Assembly (NCBI GenBank): GCA_905250885.1
Contig: CAJNOQ010000026.1
Location: 38,450 to 102,449, forward strand
Length of the DNA stretch: 64,000 nt
Direction: 5' to 3'
DNA from: Didymodactylos carnosus
Lineage: Eukaryota > Rotifera > Eurotatoria > Philodinida > Philodinidae
A program made the position numbers and the translations under genes. The notes beneath the pieces were generated by a model. That model saw nothing but the letters and a program-made list of their open reading frames with translations. It did no database searches and was not told the origin of the DNA. Below are positions 35,029 through 46,448 of this stretch, in pieces (positions within the stretch are counted from its first letter, which is position 1; the number at the start of each line of letters is the position of its first letter).

Positions 35029-35844
35029 AATACTATCTCTAATCTAAATAAGAGAAAAAACAACAGACTAATACATGTTAAAAAACAAACAAAGCACATA
35101 TTTCTTTCAAAAAAAGTCATTAGACAAATACATAACAGAACTATCTGAATCAGAGTCCATTTTAATTCTTTGTTTTCTTGTTTTATCCATAAGAGGAGAT
35201 TCAGATATTTGATATGTTAAACAAAGACGGGAAAATTTAATCCCCATATTTACTAAATAATTTTTAATTTCATATTATTGCAAGTGACGAACCACAGAGA
35301 GAGTAAGTGAATGAGAAAAGAGTAGAAAAATATCAGTCTACTTGTTCTACAAATGACAGAAAAAAAAACAGTCGAAACAAAAATGAGTTGTATTATATGT
35401 TACTGCTTGTACTTGATCATCTTATGTATTACTTGAAACATACATAAAAGACTAGTCTCGTCGAAAGTAGACAATAACAATATTAAAAAAGAGTACAAGA
35501 AAAAAGAAAATACTAACCACTTATACTAACACACCAGATGCTTAACTCTACTTCAATCAATACCATTATACAAAGAAATAGAAATATCTTTAATAAAGAA
35601 AAGCAATGCGTAGTGAGAAATAAATAGGATTAAAAATAAGAAATCTGACGCGTCATCATCATCATCATTATTATTTATCATTCAATTTACAACCATTTGA
35701 TTGACGCTCTTATTTTGAAATGCGTTGAGAATGCAATCATTATTTACCTGATATCATAGGACACAAATGAACAAATTCACTGTTACACGAATATCACTTC
35801 GAGAGAGAGAGAGAGAGAGAAAAGAAAGATCTGTATTCTATTCA
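35029..35844. other. Intergenic region between Misato and the TBC gene
   Basis: No coding exon. A GA dinucleotide run lies at about 35801-35820, just downstream of the TBC gene's stop. Presumably holds the Misato promoter (near 35030-35150) and the TBC gene 3' UTR. Confidence 0.5.
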
Positions 35845-38521
35845 CTATCTAATATCTGTATCGAATAAATAATGTTGAACAGATATTGGTTTTTGAGCAA
35901 CATAAAAATAGTGTGATGATTTATCATTTATTGTTACATCATCATCTTCATTGTCTGAAACATTATCATAAAATGATGGTGAACGTTTTAAGTTATAATC
36001 ATCATCATCATTAGTAGTATTAGTATTTGAAAATGTTGTTGTAATCATTTTTGATATACGAATATGTTCATCATCAATATCAATTGTTTTTGAACTTTCA
36101 CTTTCTGTATATGAACTAATATCATCGACACCATCACGATGATAATGTTGTTCATCTCCCACACCAATTACAGATGGTTCAGCACTTGATAATAATGTAC
36201 AACTATCATAATCAACTATTAAATTATTATCACTAGGTGGATGACTACGTTTTATTTCTAAATATTGATCTTCAACAGATGTATCATGTGTTATTGCCTC
36301 TTCTGTTGACGGCATTTTTGTTGTTATTATTCGTGGTGGTAGTTGACGATCACCTAAAATATAAACATTACTTATATTTAATAAAACTTCTCTATTATTC
36401 TAAAATGTATGTATTTACTTTTATTTTCAATTTCTAAGTTTAATGTTGTTACATCACTCATCGAAATATTAAATGGTTTTGATGGTACTTCATTTTCTCT
36501 CAACGTTGGTAAACGTAAAAGATCATTTTGTTTTAATTTATCATGACAAACATTTAATTCTTCAATTATTTCATCATATGTCAATGTTGTATTAGCAAAA
36601 TTTTGACATAAATCAGTTTTTAAAAATGTATTTAAATTATCAAATGTTTTTAAATGAATTAATTTTTTTCGATTTATCTTTAAAATACAAAATGCCATTG
36701 TTAATAATACTTGTTCACCCTCTAAGATATAAATATCCCATATACGTAAGACAAGTTGAAACGGTAGACAGTCTAAAATCAGAGAAAATCATCTTTATTG
36801 ATGTTTGTACATTTTTCAGCTTATCAATATAAACTTGAAATTCAATGACTCATAAATTTAGTGAAACAAAAATCTGGCATTTCTCATCTAAAACTAAGTA
36901 TCAATCGGGCCCGTAACCAGGACTTTGTTAAGGGGGGGGTGCACTATAGATGTAAATCGATATACCAGTTTTCTTGCATTTTGTTTTTTGGTTGTATCGG
37001 GTCTAATTCCAATGTAGCTGTCTGTGCGACAGCGACCGATTCAGAAAACTAACAGGACACAAAAGGATCTGTAGCTATCTCTTCCTACAACTCGTTTAAG
37101 CAACCGAAGTAACTTTTTAGGGACTGGTAAAATATTCTCTTGTTCTCGTTCACGCTGTTTCTTAGAGGCTATCTCAAAAGAAAGTATGCTGTGCGTCTAA
37201 GTACACCTCTATATTTGATCGAAAATAGACAAAAAAACAACTGGTTAGCTAAGTAAATGTGAGAGAAACATAGTTCTGCTCATTTGTTGGTGAACCTGAT
37301 ACGCCGTTTTCATAGCAGTTAAAGTTTTACTTGTGGGATTGAAAACAGCAGGATACATTTTATAGTATTGCAATTTACTTACCTAGATAACATAACATAA
37401 ACCATCGTATTGTAAAAAGATTACTTTCTAATTGATATTGAGTAAAATGTTTGTATAATTTTGGTAACATTTTTTTCATAATTTTTTCAAAATGTTCTTG
37501 AAAACGAAATAATTTCGGAAAAGAGGGAACAAAAAATCCAAACATGGTATAGGGTGATTGTGTCATCAATTGAGATAATGCCTAAAAATTAAAATATTTT
37601 TATTATATTAAGTGAAACAGGTCATGACAGTACACACCCAAAATGTTTCTTCTTCAGGTAAATACAATAGTAAAAATGCAACTATTTGATTCATGCCCTA
37701 TAACGAAAAAACAAGATTTTGTATTTTTCTTTCTTTCCCATATTGTTCAACAAATACACACTTGACAGTAGCCTATTTCTGTATTGTACACACTAAAAAT
37801 TTCAGGAAAAAAAGGAAATTTTCGATATATAATCAAAATACAGCGTTATTCGTTTTTACCTATATGCAGCTAAAATTGAAAATAAATGTTTTTGTCCTGA
37901 ACAATATCGATTACAAAACATAGAATGATTTCGATATGTCCGATGAACATCTAAATCAATTTGTACAAGATATGTAGATGATAATCGTGCTTTTGCTTTT
38001 AATAGTTCATAATGTCCTTTATTTATACGTAGTTGTTCGTCTAAATTCAATAATTTTGACCAAAATGCTCTACGTAAAGATGATGGAATGCCTTTATAAA
38101 TACGTCGACGTAATTGTTCACTTTTTCGAGTGAATTGTGTCCATTTTTGTAACATTTTTTGCCATCGTTCACTACGTTTTCTTTCCATATGAATTTGTTT
38201 TCGTTCATTAACTGGGATTGTTGTGAGTGGTTTTTCATGAATAAATCCGTAATGATCAATACAATTTGTATCTGTGTCGGATAAACGTTGATGTTGCATA
38301 TTTGCTAAAGCCGCAGAGTCATCTCCTATGATAGTTCCACCACTTTCATACAAGAGAAATAGTTTTTCACGTTCATCATTTTGTTTAGCGACTTGTGGAG
38401 TCGTCGATTTGTTAACTTTCAACAATGATGGTGAAGAAGGTGGCATTGGTAAAGGAGGTGGAGATGGAGATGAATGAAAATGTGTATGAGATTCATTTGC
38501 TGACTGTTGCTTAATCGACAT
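35845..38521 (-). CDS. TBC-domain Rab GTPase-activating protein, USP6NL/RN-tre-like
   Basis: Stimulates GTP hydrolysis by Rab GTPases in membrane traffic. Six minus-strand exons: 38521-37860, 37792-37762 (31 nt), 37697-37638, 37581-37383, 36772-36419, 36353-35845, for 604 residues. An N-terminal Pro/Ser-rich arm precedes the TBC domain (about 140-400): RRRIYKGIPSSLRRAFWSKL, then IDLDVHRTYR with the catalytic arginine finger at Arg194. SVYNTEIGYCQ with the glutamine finger Gln231 is encoded by the micro-exon and joins GMNQIVAFLLLYLPEEE. MFGFFVPSFPKLFRFQEHFE and LRIWDIYILEGEQVLLTMAF follow. Both catalytic residues are intact, so it should be active. The VPSFPKLFRFQEH and IFEGE-type blocks are closest to USP6NL. 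The C-terminal 170 residues are acidic and disordered-looking. Intron 5 (36773-37382) carries a transposon end at 36907. Confidence 0.93.
36907..37050 (+). repeat. Terminus of the GGCCCGTAGCCAGG repeat family, in a TBC-gene intron
   Basis: Starts GGGCCCGTAACCAGGACTTT followed by a G run, matching the end at 8037 (minus strand). Only this end was found; the other end is missing or too diverged. The right limit given is approximate. Confidence 0.45.
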
Positions 38522-41492
38522 TTATCTATATTAGTATCAAACAAGGAACTAAACAAATTTTTGTTTTTATATTTGAAGAGCGTACCAATATATTAACAGA
38601 CTTTTAGAGAATAAAAGTGATCACTAAAATTGTCATCTGGAGACATATCTAAACAAAACAAAAAATGATAAATTTCTTTTTGAAAAGATAGATTCAATTA
38701 CTTTAATGGTTAAATCTTGCAAAAACAAGATGGATGTGCATAGCTAGATGACGATAAATAAAGTCAACTCCATTCAGCTAGAATATTTAGTCAAAGGAAA
38801 AGAATAACATCTAGAACATAAACGATCAACTACAAATATTCCAACGTATTCACAAAGTTTAACAACAAGAAAGTTTTTTAGGATAGATCCAAAGTTGATG
38901 ACCCATGTACAAGAGAGCAAGTGTAAATAACATTTCATAAGGTTGTTTTTTTGCATTACGATGAAGTTTTTGAATGAACCGCGTTCGGTAAAAAAAAAAC
39001 TCATTTCATCCTCATATGAACGAGTTTGGGTACATTATTACATACACGTATACAAACTCTAAGGAAATTGAAGTATATCAATTAAAGATTTATATAATGG
39101 CGTGTTGTTGATCATGTTATATACGTGAATGTGGTCTAAGCATTTCCCTTGAGATTGTTTTATTAACATGAACTGTAGCAACAAAAAGTATGCTGATGGC
39201 AAATCTCTTGAACTATGATACCTAAAGGCTTCAAATGTTGTGTACTTATAACTCCCATTGAATGTTGATCACTTAGTATAACTAAAACTTTAGAAAGTGC
39301 ATTGAAAAGATTGTAAAATACGTCTGCGTCGAAAAAAGTTATGAATATTCCACTAAACCTGTGAACAACGACATCAGCAGACTTTTGAACGATCATGTAT
39401 ATTCGAGTCAGAATTTTCTACAGGATTATCAGATCTAGTCACAACTGGAAATCAAACATACTACGCAAAGAGAGGGAAGTCGATTGAGTAATACAACTGT
39501 CAGAGAACGTTTGCTATACTGCAAACACCTTGAAGATACAGACGGTATTTATACTTATATAGAAAATAAAAATTAACTGTAAGAAACTTCAAATTGGCCA
39601 TCGATTCACCATCTCATTAGTCCTACTTTTCACGCCATATACTGTGAGATGTAGCAGTTGATGATTAATTACATATGCACTTGTACTATATATCCTGATA
39701 AGTATCACGTGACTGTTCATTATTAAATAGAAGAAAAACGGCGAAGTCCTGAAAATACATCATTATAAGTAAATTAAGGTATAGATTCGACATCAATCGT
39801 ATACAGCTGTTGAAATTGAATCATGTTTTTTTTCTAAACAATCACACGTATCAAAGTAAGACAAGAAATAAGAAAAACTTTTTCTGACACAAAGCAATAA
39901 GTCTCATATCATTTCACTCAGTCGACTTGAAAATGTCAAATGACGTATATCTCCTTTACAATATCGCCCACTACAAAAGAGGACTGGTACACCGAAAACA
40001 GATTTGTTTTTAAAAAAAAAAAAAGAAAGAAAAATTTTCAGATATATTGTTTGCTGTCGTTTGCACATCTGTAGGGACAGATAGCTTTTCACACAGCCGC
40101 AAGAACGAAGAAAATAATCTTTTCATAGACCTTGTGACAAATTTCTCCAAATGTTCAATTTTATGAAGACAAACTACAACCAAAGCGTACGCAGTGTATC
40201 ACTGCACAGTGCTCATTGTTCATTTCCCAGAAATTGAATACCCAGAAAAACATTTCCTCTCTTCCGTTCTGTTCGTTAAAAAACAAGAATTATATCTGAC
40301 CAACGTTAGAAAAGAAAAAAAAAATTATAAAAATAGAAGAACAAACCAACCAATCAAGAACAATTGCAGACTAGAGTTCATTGTTTTTTCAATATGGTGA
40401 CTGTTTGATAATACGTGACAGCTTGGCTAAGCTATTTAAAGAGCATATGCTAAGAGTAAATCTTTACATTCTACATAAAGTCGAAACTTCGCAGTGACTC
40501 TGTCACTGCAACCGGCTGTTTTTTTTATTGTGACGTACAGTATTTTGGTGCTAGATAGTGCTGAACTGATTTAAAATTTTTTAATCAGCCGCCATTTTTC
40601 AATTCTTTCGGACAAGAAGCCGCAAACAAGCGTTTTTTAGCCTGCAGAGTTGCAGATGACGCCAATTTCGATTATTCTATCTCTATGGCTCCGCGTTAGC
40701 TAGTGTCTCTAAAAATAACTTCATTATTGGACATTTGATAAATGAAATCGCTATGTACTGAACTATAGTAATATAATGTGGAGTAAGATTTACGATTATT
40801 ATATTGTATTGTCAATTACACAAACGGAAGATGTGAGGGCGCCAGTGGCCAAGCACGTGAGAAAAAACGTGCAGGATTGCCGAAGAGCGTAGAGATCAGA
40901 TAACTAATTTTGATTCCACTGCCTCTTATCTCATGGATGTCATCAACTTCTGTAAAAGCGTGGGCAGAATTTCATGGGAGAAGAAATTGTTAGAAAACTA
41001 CATTGATCGTTGACAACTGCGAAATTTTAAAAGTTGTTTTTCGAAAGTATCAAATGTTTTACCTTTATAGAAATTAATTAAATAAATGCGTAAACTTTAG
41101 CTGCAGTTTTACTTATCATGAAGGGAGAAGTAAACAGAAACGAAAGGTGTTTATTATAGCGATATTTTTTGAGCCGCGTTTTTGTCATTAGTTTTTTAAA
41201 GACAGTATTGATAGCGAGAAGACGAGCTGAGTATTGGTTTTGTTTTTCTGTTACTCGATCAAAAAATGTTTGACGTCGTCAAAACTCGAAAAGATATCGA
41301 CTGGAGTTATCCACACCTTTTTTATTTATTGTCAAATTTGCTTGCTCACCGGTGTCTTCTTTCTTTGATTCTAAATTATTTCACGTCAGTGTCTGTTTGT
41401 TATTTTAGATCAACAGTTGTTCTGACTTAACAATCTTGCATCTTTTTAAAAATTCTTTATTAATTCTTTGTACGTATTTTATTATAATAACA
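38522..41492. other. Gene-free stretch between the TBC gene and the arsenite methyltransferase
   Basis: The two flanking genes point away from each other, so promoters of both lie here. No coding exon is recognised. A small perfect hairpin GCAGTGAC/GTCACTGC occurs at 40491-40509. Nothing else specific. Confidence 0.5.
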
Positions 41493-43842
41493 ATGGCTAA
41501 TTTTGATAGCGACGTACAAGATTATTATAGCAAAGAATTAAAGAATTCAGATTCTGATTTGAAAACACGTACAAGAGTATCAATGCCGAATTTTATCAAA
41601 AATATTCAAAAGGATATTCATCCAGATGTTCAAGCAAAGTATTTTATATTGAAATGATTGTTTTAATTTAGAGCCATTCAGTCTTTTCATATAGATACTA
41701 TGGCTGTGGACTTGTTTTTCCTCCAAAATTAGAAAAGTGTAAAGTTTTGGATTTGGGATGTGGTTCAGGTAGAGATGTACGTATCTCGTCCTTTTGTCGC
41801 AACAATGGCTAAAACAGTTCGATTGTTAAGGTTTTTATATTATCACGTCTTGTTGGCCCAGAAGGTTATGTAGTTGGGATCGATATGATGAAAGAGCCGG
41901 TAAATTGGTTAGTTGTATGAGAGAACGGACAAAACATTTATTTTATTTTTGTTTTTGGTAGATTGATGTTGCTCATCGCCATACTGATTATCACATGAAA
42001 AAATTTAATTACAAAGTGCCAAATGTCGAGTTTATAGAAGGAAAAATCGAAAATCTAACAAAAATTGGTTTAAATGAAAATTTTTTTGATGTTGTTGTGT
42101 ACGTATTTTTCCAAACAAAACATTTTTCTCATAGAGTAAGAATATTTTTTTTGTTCTCAGTTCTAATTGTGTCATCAATTCGACGCCTGATAAGAAAGTA
42201 GTCTTTGACGAAGCATGGAAAGTACTTAAGGTAAGCGTATTGTAAATTTCCATATTTTATTAAACAGTCTGTCTTTTATAGCCGGGTGGAGAGTTTTACC
42301 TTTGTGATGTGTATGCCGATCAAATGCTACCTGATGAATTACGTACCAATAAGGTTCTTCGGGGTAAGTGACGCTCTGTAGTATAATGTGGACGACAATT
42401 TTAAGTTTTTATTTAGAACAATGTCTGGCAGGAGCTATTAAATGGGAAGATTTGATTCTCCATGCAACTGAAGCGGGTTTTACACAACCACGACTCATTA
42501 CAGCCAAACCAATCGATATTACTGATCCTGATATAGAGAAATTAGTTGGTTGGTCTCTTTGCTTCTCTGAAATACATTTTCACAGCATTTTCCGATATTT
42601 TAGGAGATATTCGTTTTGTAACCGCTACATTTCGTTTATTCAAAATTCCGATGAATGAAGATGAATTGGATATTCCATATTTATTAACATATGAAGGCGA
42701 AATTCCAGGTTTTGAATCCGCATTTTCATTTGATAATACAATAACATTTAAAGTAAGTATAGTTTCGTTTGTTTTGTAACTTGTTCGGGTGTCATTTCGA
42801 GTTTTTACAACTGTGTTTGATAATACTCTCAACTATTTCAGCGTGGAGAAATGGTATCATGTGGTCCAACTTTAGCTTCTGCTATATTATATTCACGTTA
42901 TAAAGATAATTTTGGCTTCGAACCAATTGACAATACAAAACATTTTGATGGAACAGTTGTTGTTGTTGAAGAACAAGAAGTAAGATATATTTTACCATTC
43001 AGCCTCTTTTTTCGACGATTTTTGAGAAAGCTAGTATCAACATAAGGGAGGTGAGGGGAGAGGATGGGAGCGGCAGTGCGAGAGTGAACCGCTACTATTA
43101 TGAGGTATAGTGTATGTATGACTGATATATCCTGGCTCCCTTACCTAACCTAACCTAAGAGTGTTAGGTAACGTGTGGAAATTCATTTAAATTTCCCAAC
43201 ATTAGCTCACCTTACCTAACATAAGATGGTCTACTATATGACCGTATATTCTTACCGTACTCTATTATGTGCCTAACCTTACCTTACCTAATCCATGGCT
43301 TTAAAAATAAAAGTTTGGAGAAGTTTTAGACACCAGATGTAATTTTTTGAATTTCCAGGAAGAACAGGCCATGACTCAGTTGCTTAATCTGTTTGTAAGT
43401 AACTATTTTTGTTGTCATGTGGAATAAAAATTGGTCAGAGATGAGCGAGTTCTGCTCGAAATCATTCCTTTCTCGCTCTACCTACATATGTTTCAATTAA
43501 ATATGAAATATTATAGAAAATATTTTTAGAAATTCGCTTATAAGACTCTTATAATGTATCTAAATACTTAATAAGTGTGAAAAAGAACAGTACGTTTTAG
43601 ATTGTAAATATTAGAACATACCTAAACATCAGCAAAGTTTAACATTAAGTTTACTGAAGAAAATGTTTCTCATTTTTCTTTAGACATTATTCAGAGACGA
43701 CGGTGTCACGGAAACTACGCAACATTCATACATTATTACTGAATATGATGATGATGTAGCCGATAAAAGACATTCGAAATCATCATCAGTTACAACCGAC
43801 AATTCCACTACCGAACCTTCTGTCACAAGAAAAAACACTTAA
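41493..43842 (+). CDS. AS3MT: Arsenite methyltransferase (AS3MT/ArsM family)
   Basis: Uses S-adenosylmethionine to methylate trivalent arsenic; cytosolic. Eleven exons: 41493-41638, 41695-41776, 41831-41899, 41962-42098, 42161-42230, 42282-42363, 42417-42548, 42604-42752, 42842-42979, 43359-43394, 43684-43842, for 399 residues. Seen motifs: YYGCGLV (Cys53), the SAM-binding LDLGCGSGRD (68-76), VVGIDM, DYHMKKFNYKVPNVEFIEG, VVSNCVIN (Cys148), PGGEFYLCDVYAD, EQCLAGAIKW (Cys198) and GDIRFVTATFRLFK. Three of the four arsenic-binding cysteines are kept. The N-terminal one (human Cys32 position) is absent: no Cys precedes Cys53. The last 65 residues are a Ser/Thr/Asp-rich tail, unlike the Cys-rich vertebrate tail. 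Start ATG 41493 gives the family's DVQxYY opening. An AATAAA lies at 43921. Confidence 0.96.
43020..43320. repeat. Repeat-like insert with CCTTACCTAAC words in an arsenite methyltransferase intron
   Basis: This intron (42980-43358) is much longer than the gene's other introns, most of which are 50-70 nt. It holds several TTACCTAAC/GTTAGGTAA words in both orientations between 43139 and 43292, next to a GC-richer segment (43040-43090). The composition differs from its surroundings, which suggests an inserted repeat. No clean terminal repeats were found. Confidence 0.4.
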
Positions 43843-43920
43843 TTAGGTTGTTCAATGATTACAAAAAATGTCTGAGACAAAATGTATGCGTGCTTGTGTG
43901 CGTGCGCCTCAGATGAAAAA

Positions 43921-43926
43921 AATAAA
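43921..43926 (+). promoter_or_regulatory. Likely polyadenylation signal of the arsenite methyltransferase gene
   Basis: AATAAA about 80 nt after the stop codon, followed by a T-rich and GT-rich stretch. Position and sequence fit a normal animal poly(A) signal. Confidence 0.6.
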
Positions 43927-44676
43927 CCAGCTGATTTCTTCTGCTTTTGAATCCGGTTGTATTTGTTATTGCAAGCAATATTTAACCTAGAATTCCATGA
44001 TGTATCATTTCCAACTAAAAATTCTGCTCATTGCTGTTTCGTGATTAGATAACTTATCTCAAAGTCTGATTTTTTTCTCTTATCCAAAAGAAATGCATGA
44101 AACGAACAGTTTGAATCTTTAGGTAGCAGTACATTCTTGTCATTTTTTATAAATTTTTGTGTCCTTATGTAATGCTTTGCACTCTCTCTCTCTCTCTCTT
44201 GCACTTCTGGCCAGTTGAACATGTCACATTCTTATTCAAGCTAACAAAATGAAGAAAATATGACAGCATTCGCATGTATTGTCATCAACAACCGTTTGTT
44301 CTATGTTTGTAATTCTTATTAGTTGTAACTTACGTTACTTAAGCATTGTATTTTAAAAATAAAATTTTTATGACAGATTTTCTAACAATAGTCTAAACTA
44401 GCAGAAAGTTTTCTCACTGATTCGTTTCATCAGTTTTTAAAATTCACCATTTTACAGTTATATAACTTTTTATTCATACAAGGATGCGTCAAATCAGCTT
44501 TTCTTTTTCTTGCGTTTTGCTTTGAAAAATGGCCTATTCGAGATGTGATATGAGATGTTTTATGTTTAAGATAAGCAGAAATAACGCACGCATTTTTTTT
44601 TTTTATTAACATATTTCAAACATATAAAATATCGGCTTTATTTCGATATTTTTCAACTATAACTAAAGGAACAGTT

Positions 44677-46448
44677 ATGCATGTTTCACATTTATATCAA
44701 AAATTATTAATAAGATTGAATAATTCTAAATGTTTATTGTATGAACATCCTTTACGTTGTGAAGATCGGTTTCGAACGACGTCCTTATTCTCGGTCAACA
44801 AAGATTACATCATTGACCACAAGTTTAAAGAAACTCCCAACGTTATCTAAAGTCTACTCATCATCAACAGCAGAGATGTTATAATAATAAACGTCATCAT
44901 GTATCAACTTTATCATCATCACCTGTTGAGTAACATGGAGAAAGAAAACTAACTATTTAACAAACCGGTGAAGGCAAGTAATCCATCAAAATTAGAATAT
45001 TTTTTAAAATATATAAAAAGTGAACTTATTGAAACTGTATGATAACTTGGTAAATTCATTTTTTCGAAATATTTCATGTTGTTTCTATTCTTTTTCTAGT
45101 TACCAAATTTTATCAGTACGTATCATCCATATGCTTTATATGCAAATGAATTTGCTCGCGAAGATTATTACTAAGAGTCGTTAAAGATAATCGAGTAGGT
45201 ATATTTCAATCTAAATATTTATTTTCTCTTTTTAAGAAAACATTCATGTTTATTTTCAATTTAGAAATTTTACTTCATACCCATGACATGTATTCTGCAT
45301 AAGAACAAGGATGAATTTTACTTATATCAACCAGATGTTTACATATTAAATACAATAATTGACAAAGAATTGTCTACAGTTATGCTGTATTAACGAATTA
45401 GTGGTATACCGAACAAAGCCATTTTTCTATTAGTTCCAAGAACAAAAGAACAAATGAAGGACACAGCAAAACGATCTGATGAGTACGTTCAAAGCAGAAG
45501 AAATAGCGTTTCTTCTGAAGACAAAACCTGACCACTTTATAATGCTATGGCAATTCGTTTTAGCGACTTCTGGCAAGATATATGACTCATGTTAGAGGTA
45601 CTTTAAGCATTTCAGGAAGATTTCTACATATTTTTCTTATAACGCATTAGTATATAGCTAAGTTATAGTGTAGATAGAGATCCAGTGCGTGTGAAAGGTC
45701 TCAGAGGATTTTTTTCTGTAATAGAATTGTCAATAGTCTCTCTTGGCTGTTACAATGTTTTCTTGTCAATATAGGTAAACTGGCAAACTATATCAGCTTT
45801 AAGATTACCTTGCCAAATTGGACAAACTTGCTTTACCTATTCGAGGAGCATTTTCTAATTGAATAAGAACGATAGATTACCGTTAAAAAGGGTAAAATTT
45901 ATTAAGCAGAGTTGAATTGGATTTCACATCGCGCAAAACAAAGAATGGACTATAAACACTTAATTTTAACATACACTGAATAAACAGTATGCCGAAGAAG
46001 AAAGAACATTTCCCGCCTAGTGGACCTCTTTTAATGCATATAATACTTTATCTGATTGAGCAAATGCTAAAGTGGACTGTATGAAGTTGACGGTTGAGCT
46101 TCTTAAGATCAAATTACGACATAAGTCGAAAGATGTTAACTTGCTGAGAGTAAGATCCTTGATTTGATAGGAGAATAGAGTCAAAGATAGAGTCAAGCTT
46201 TGTCGTTTTAACTTCTTTTTCTTTTTATGGTTCTAGATGGAACGGTGGTTATTCAATATTTTTTGTTCGTGTTGGTAGTCGTACATATAAACATCGTACC
46301 GATCAGGTATATATTCAATGTATTAGACCTCAAAAAAAATCACTATATTTTTTTATTATTATTTTAGATCATGGAGACAATCAATACATTTAGTGCATAT
46401 AATAAAAAGATCAACAAAGTTCCTACGGCTGCTCCAGCCGTTTTGTAA
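44677..46448 (+). pseudogene. Probable decayed multi-exon gene of unknown family
   Basis: A series of protein-like stretches with plausible splice sites is broken by several in-frame stops. Pieces include HHVSTLSSSPVE (near 44900), FISTYHPYALYANEFARED (near 45110), FYFIPMTCILHKNKDEFYLY (near 45280), IFLLVPRTKEQMKDTAKR (near 45420), YNAMAIRFSDFWQDI (near 45540), KLTVELLKIKLRHKSKDVNL (near 46090). The last two exons are clean: WNGGYSIFFVRVGSRTYKH (near 46240) and IMETINTFSAYNKKINK ending at the TAA 46446-46448, with a GT...AG intron between. At least eight stops interrupt the earlier parts, so I read it as a pseudogene. I do not recognise the family. Alternatively the 3' exons could belong to a shorter live gene. 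Confidence 0.45.

Noticed and set aside
41436-41492. N-terminal extension of the arsenite methyltransferase beginning with a TTG and looking like a signal peptide.
   Set aside because: It depends on a non-ATG start; the ATG at 41493 gives the family's usual N-terminus, and these enzymes are cytosolic.
43139-43292. CCTAAC-type words as an interstitial telomere repeat.
   Set aside because: The words are irregular, in both orientations and interrupted, unlike a telomeric tandem array.
44677-46448. Every stop codon in the decayed gene can be explained by a C-to-T change (CAA, CAG or CGA to a stop), suggesting targeted deamination.
   Set aside because: All three stop codons are always one C-to-T step from CAA, CAG or CGA, so the pattern is true of any sequence. 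Without an intact homologue it carries no evidence.
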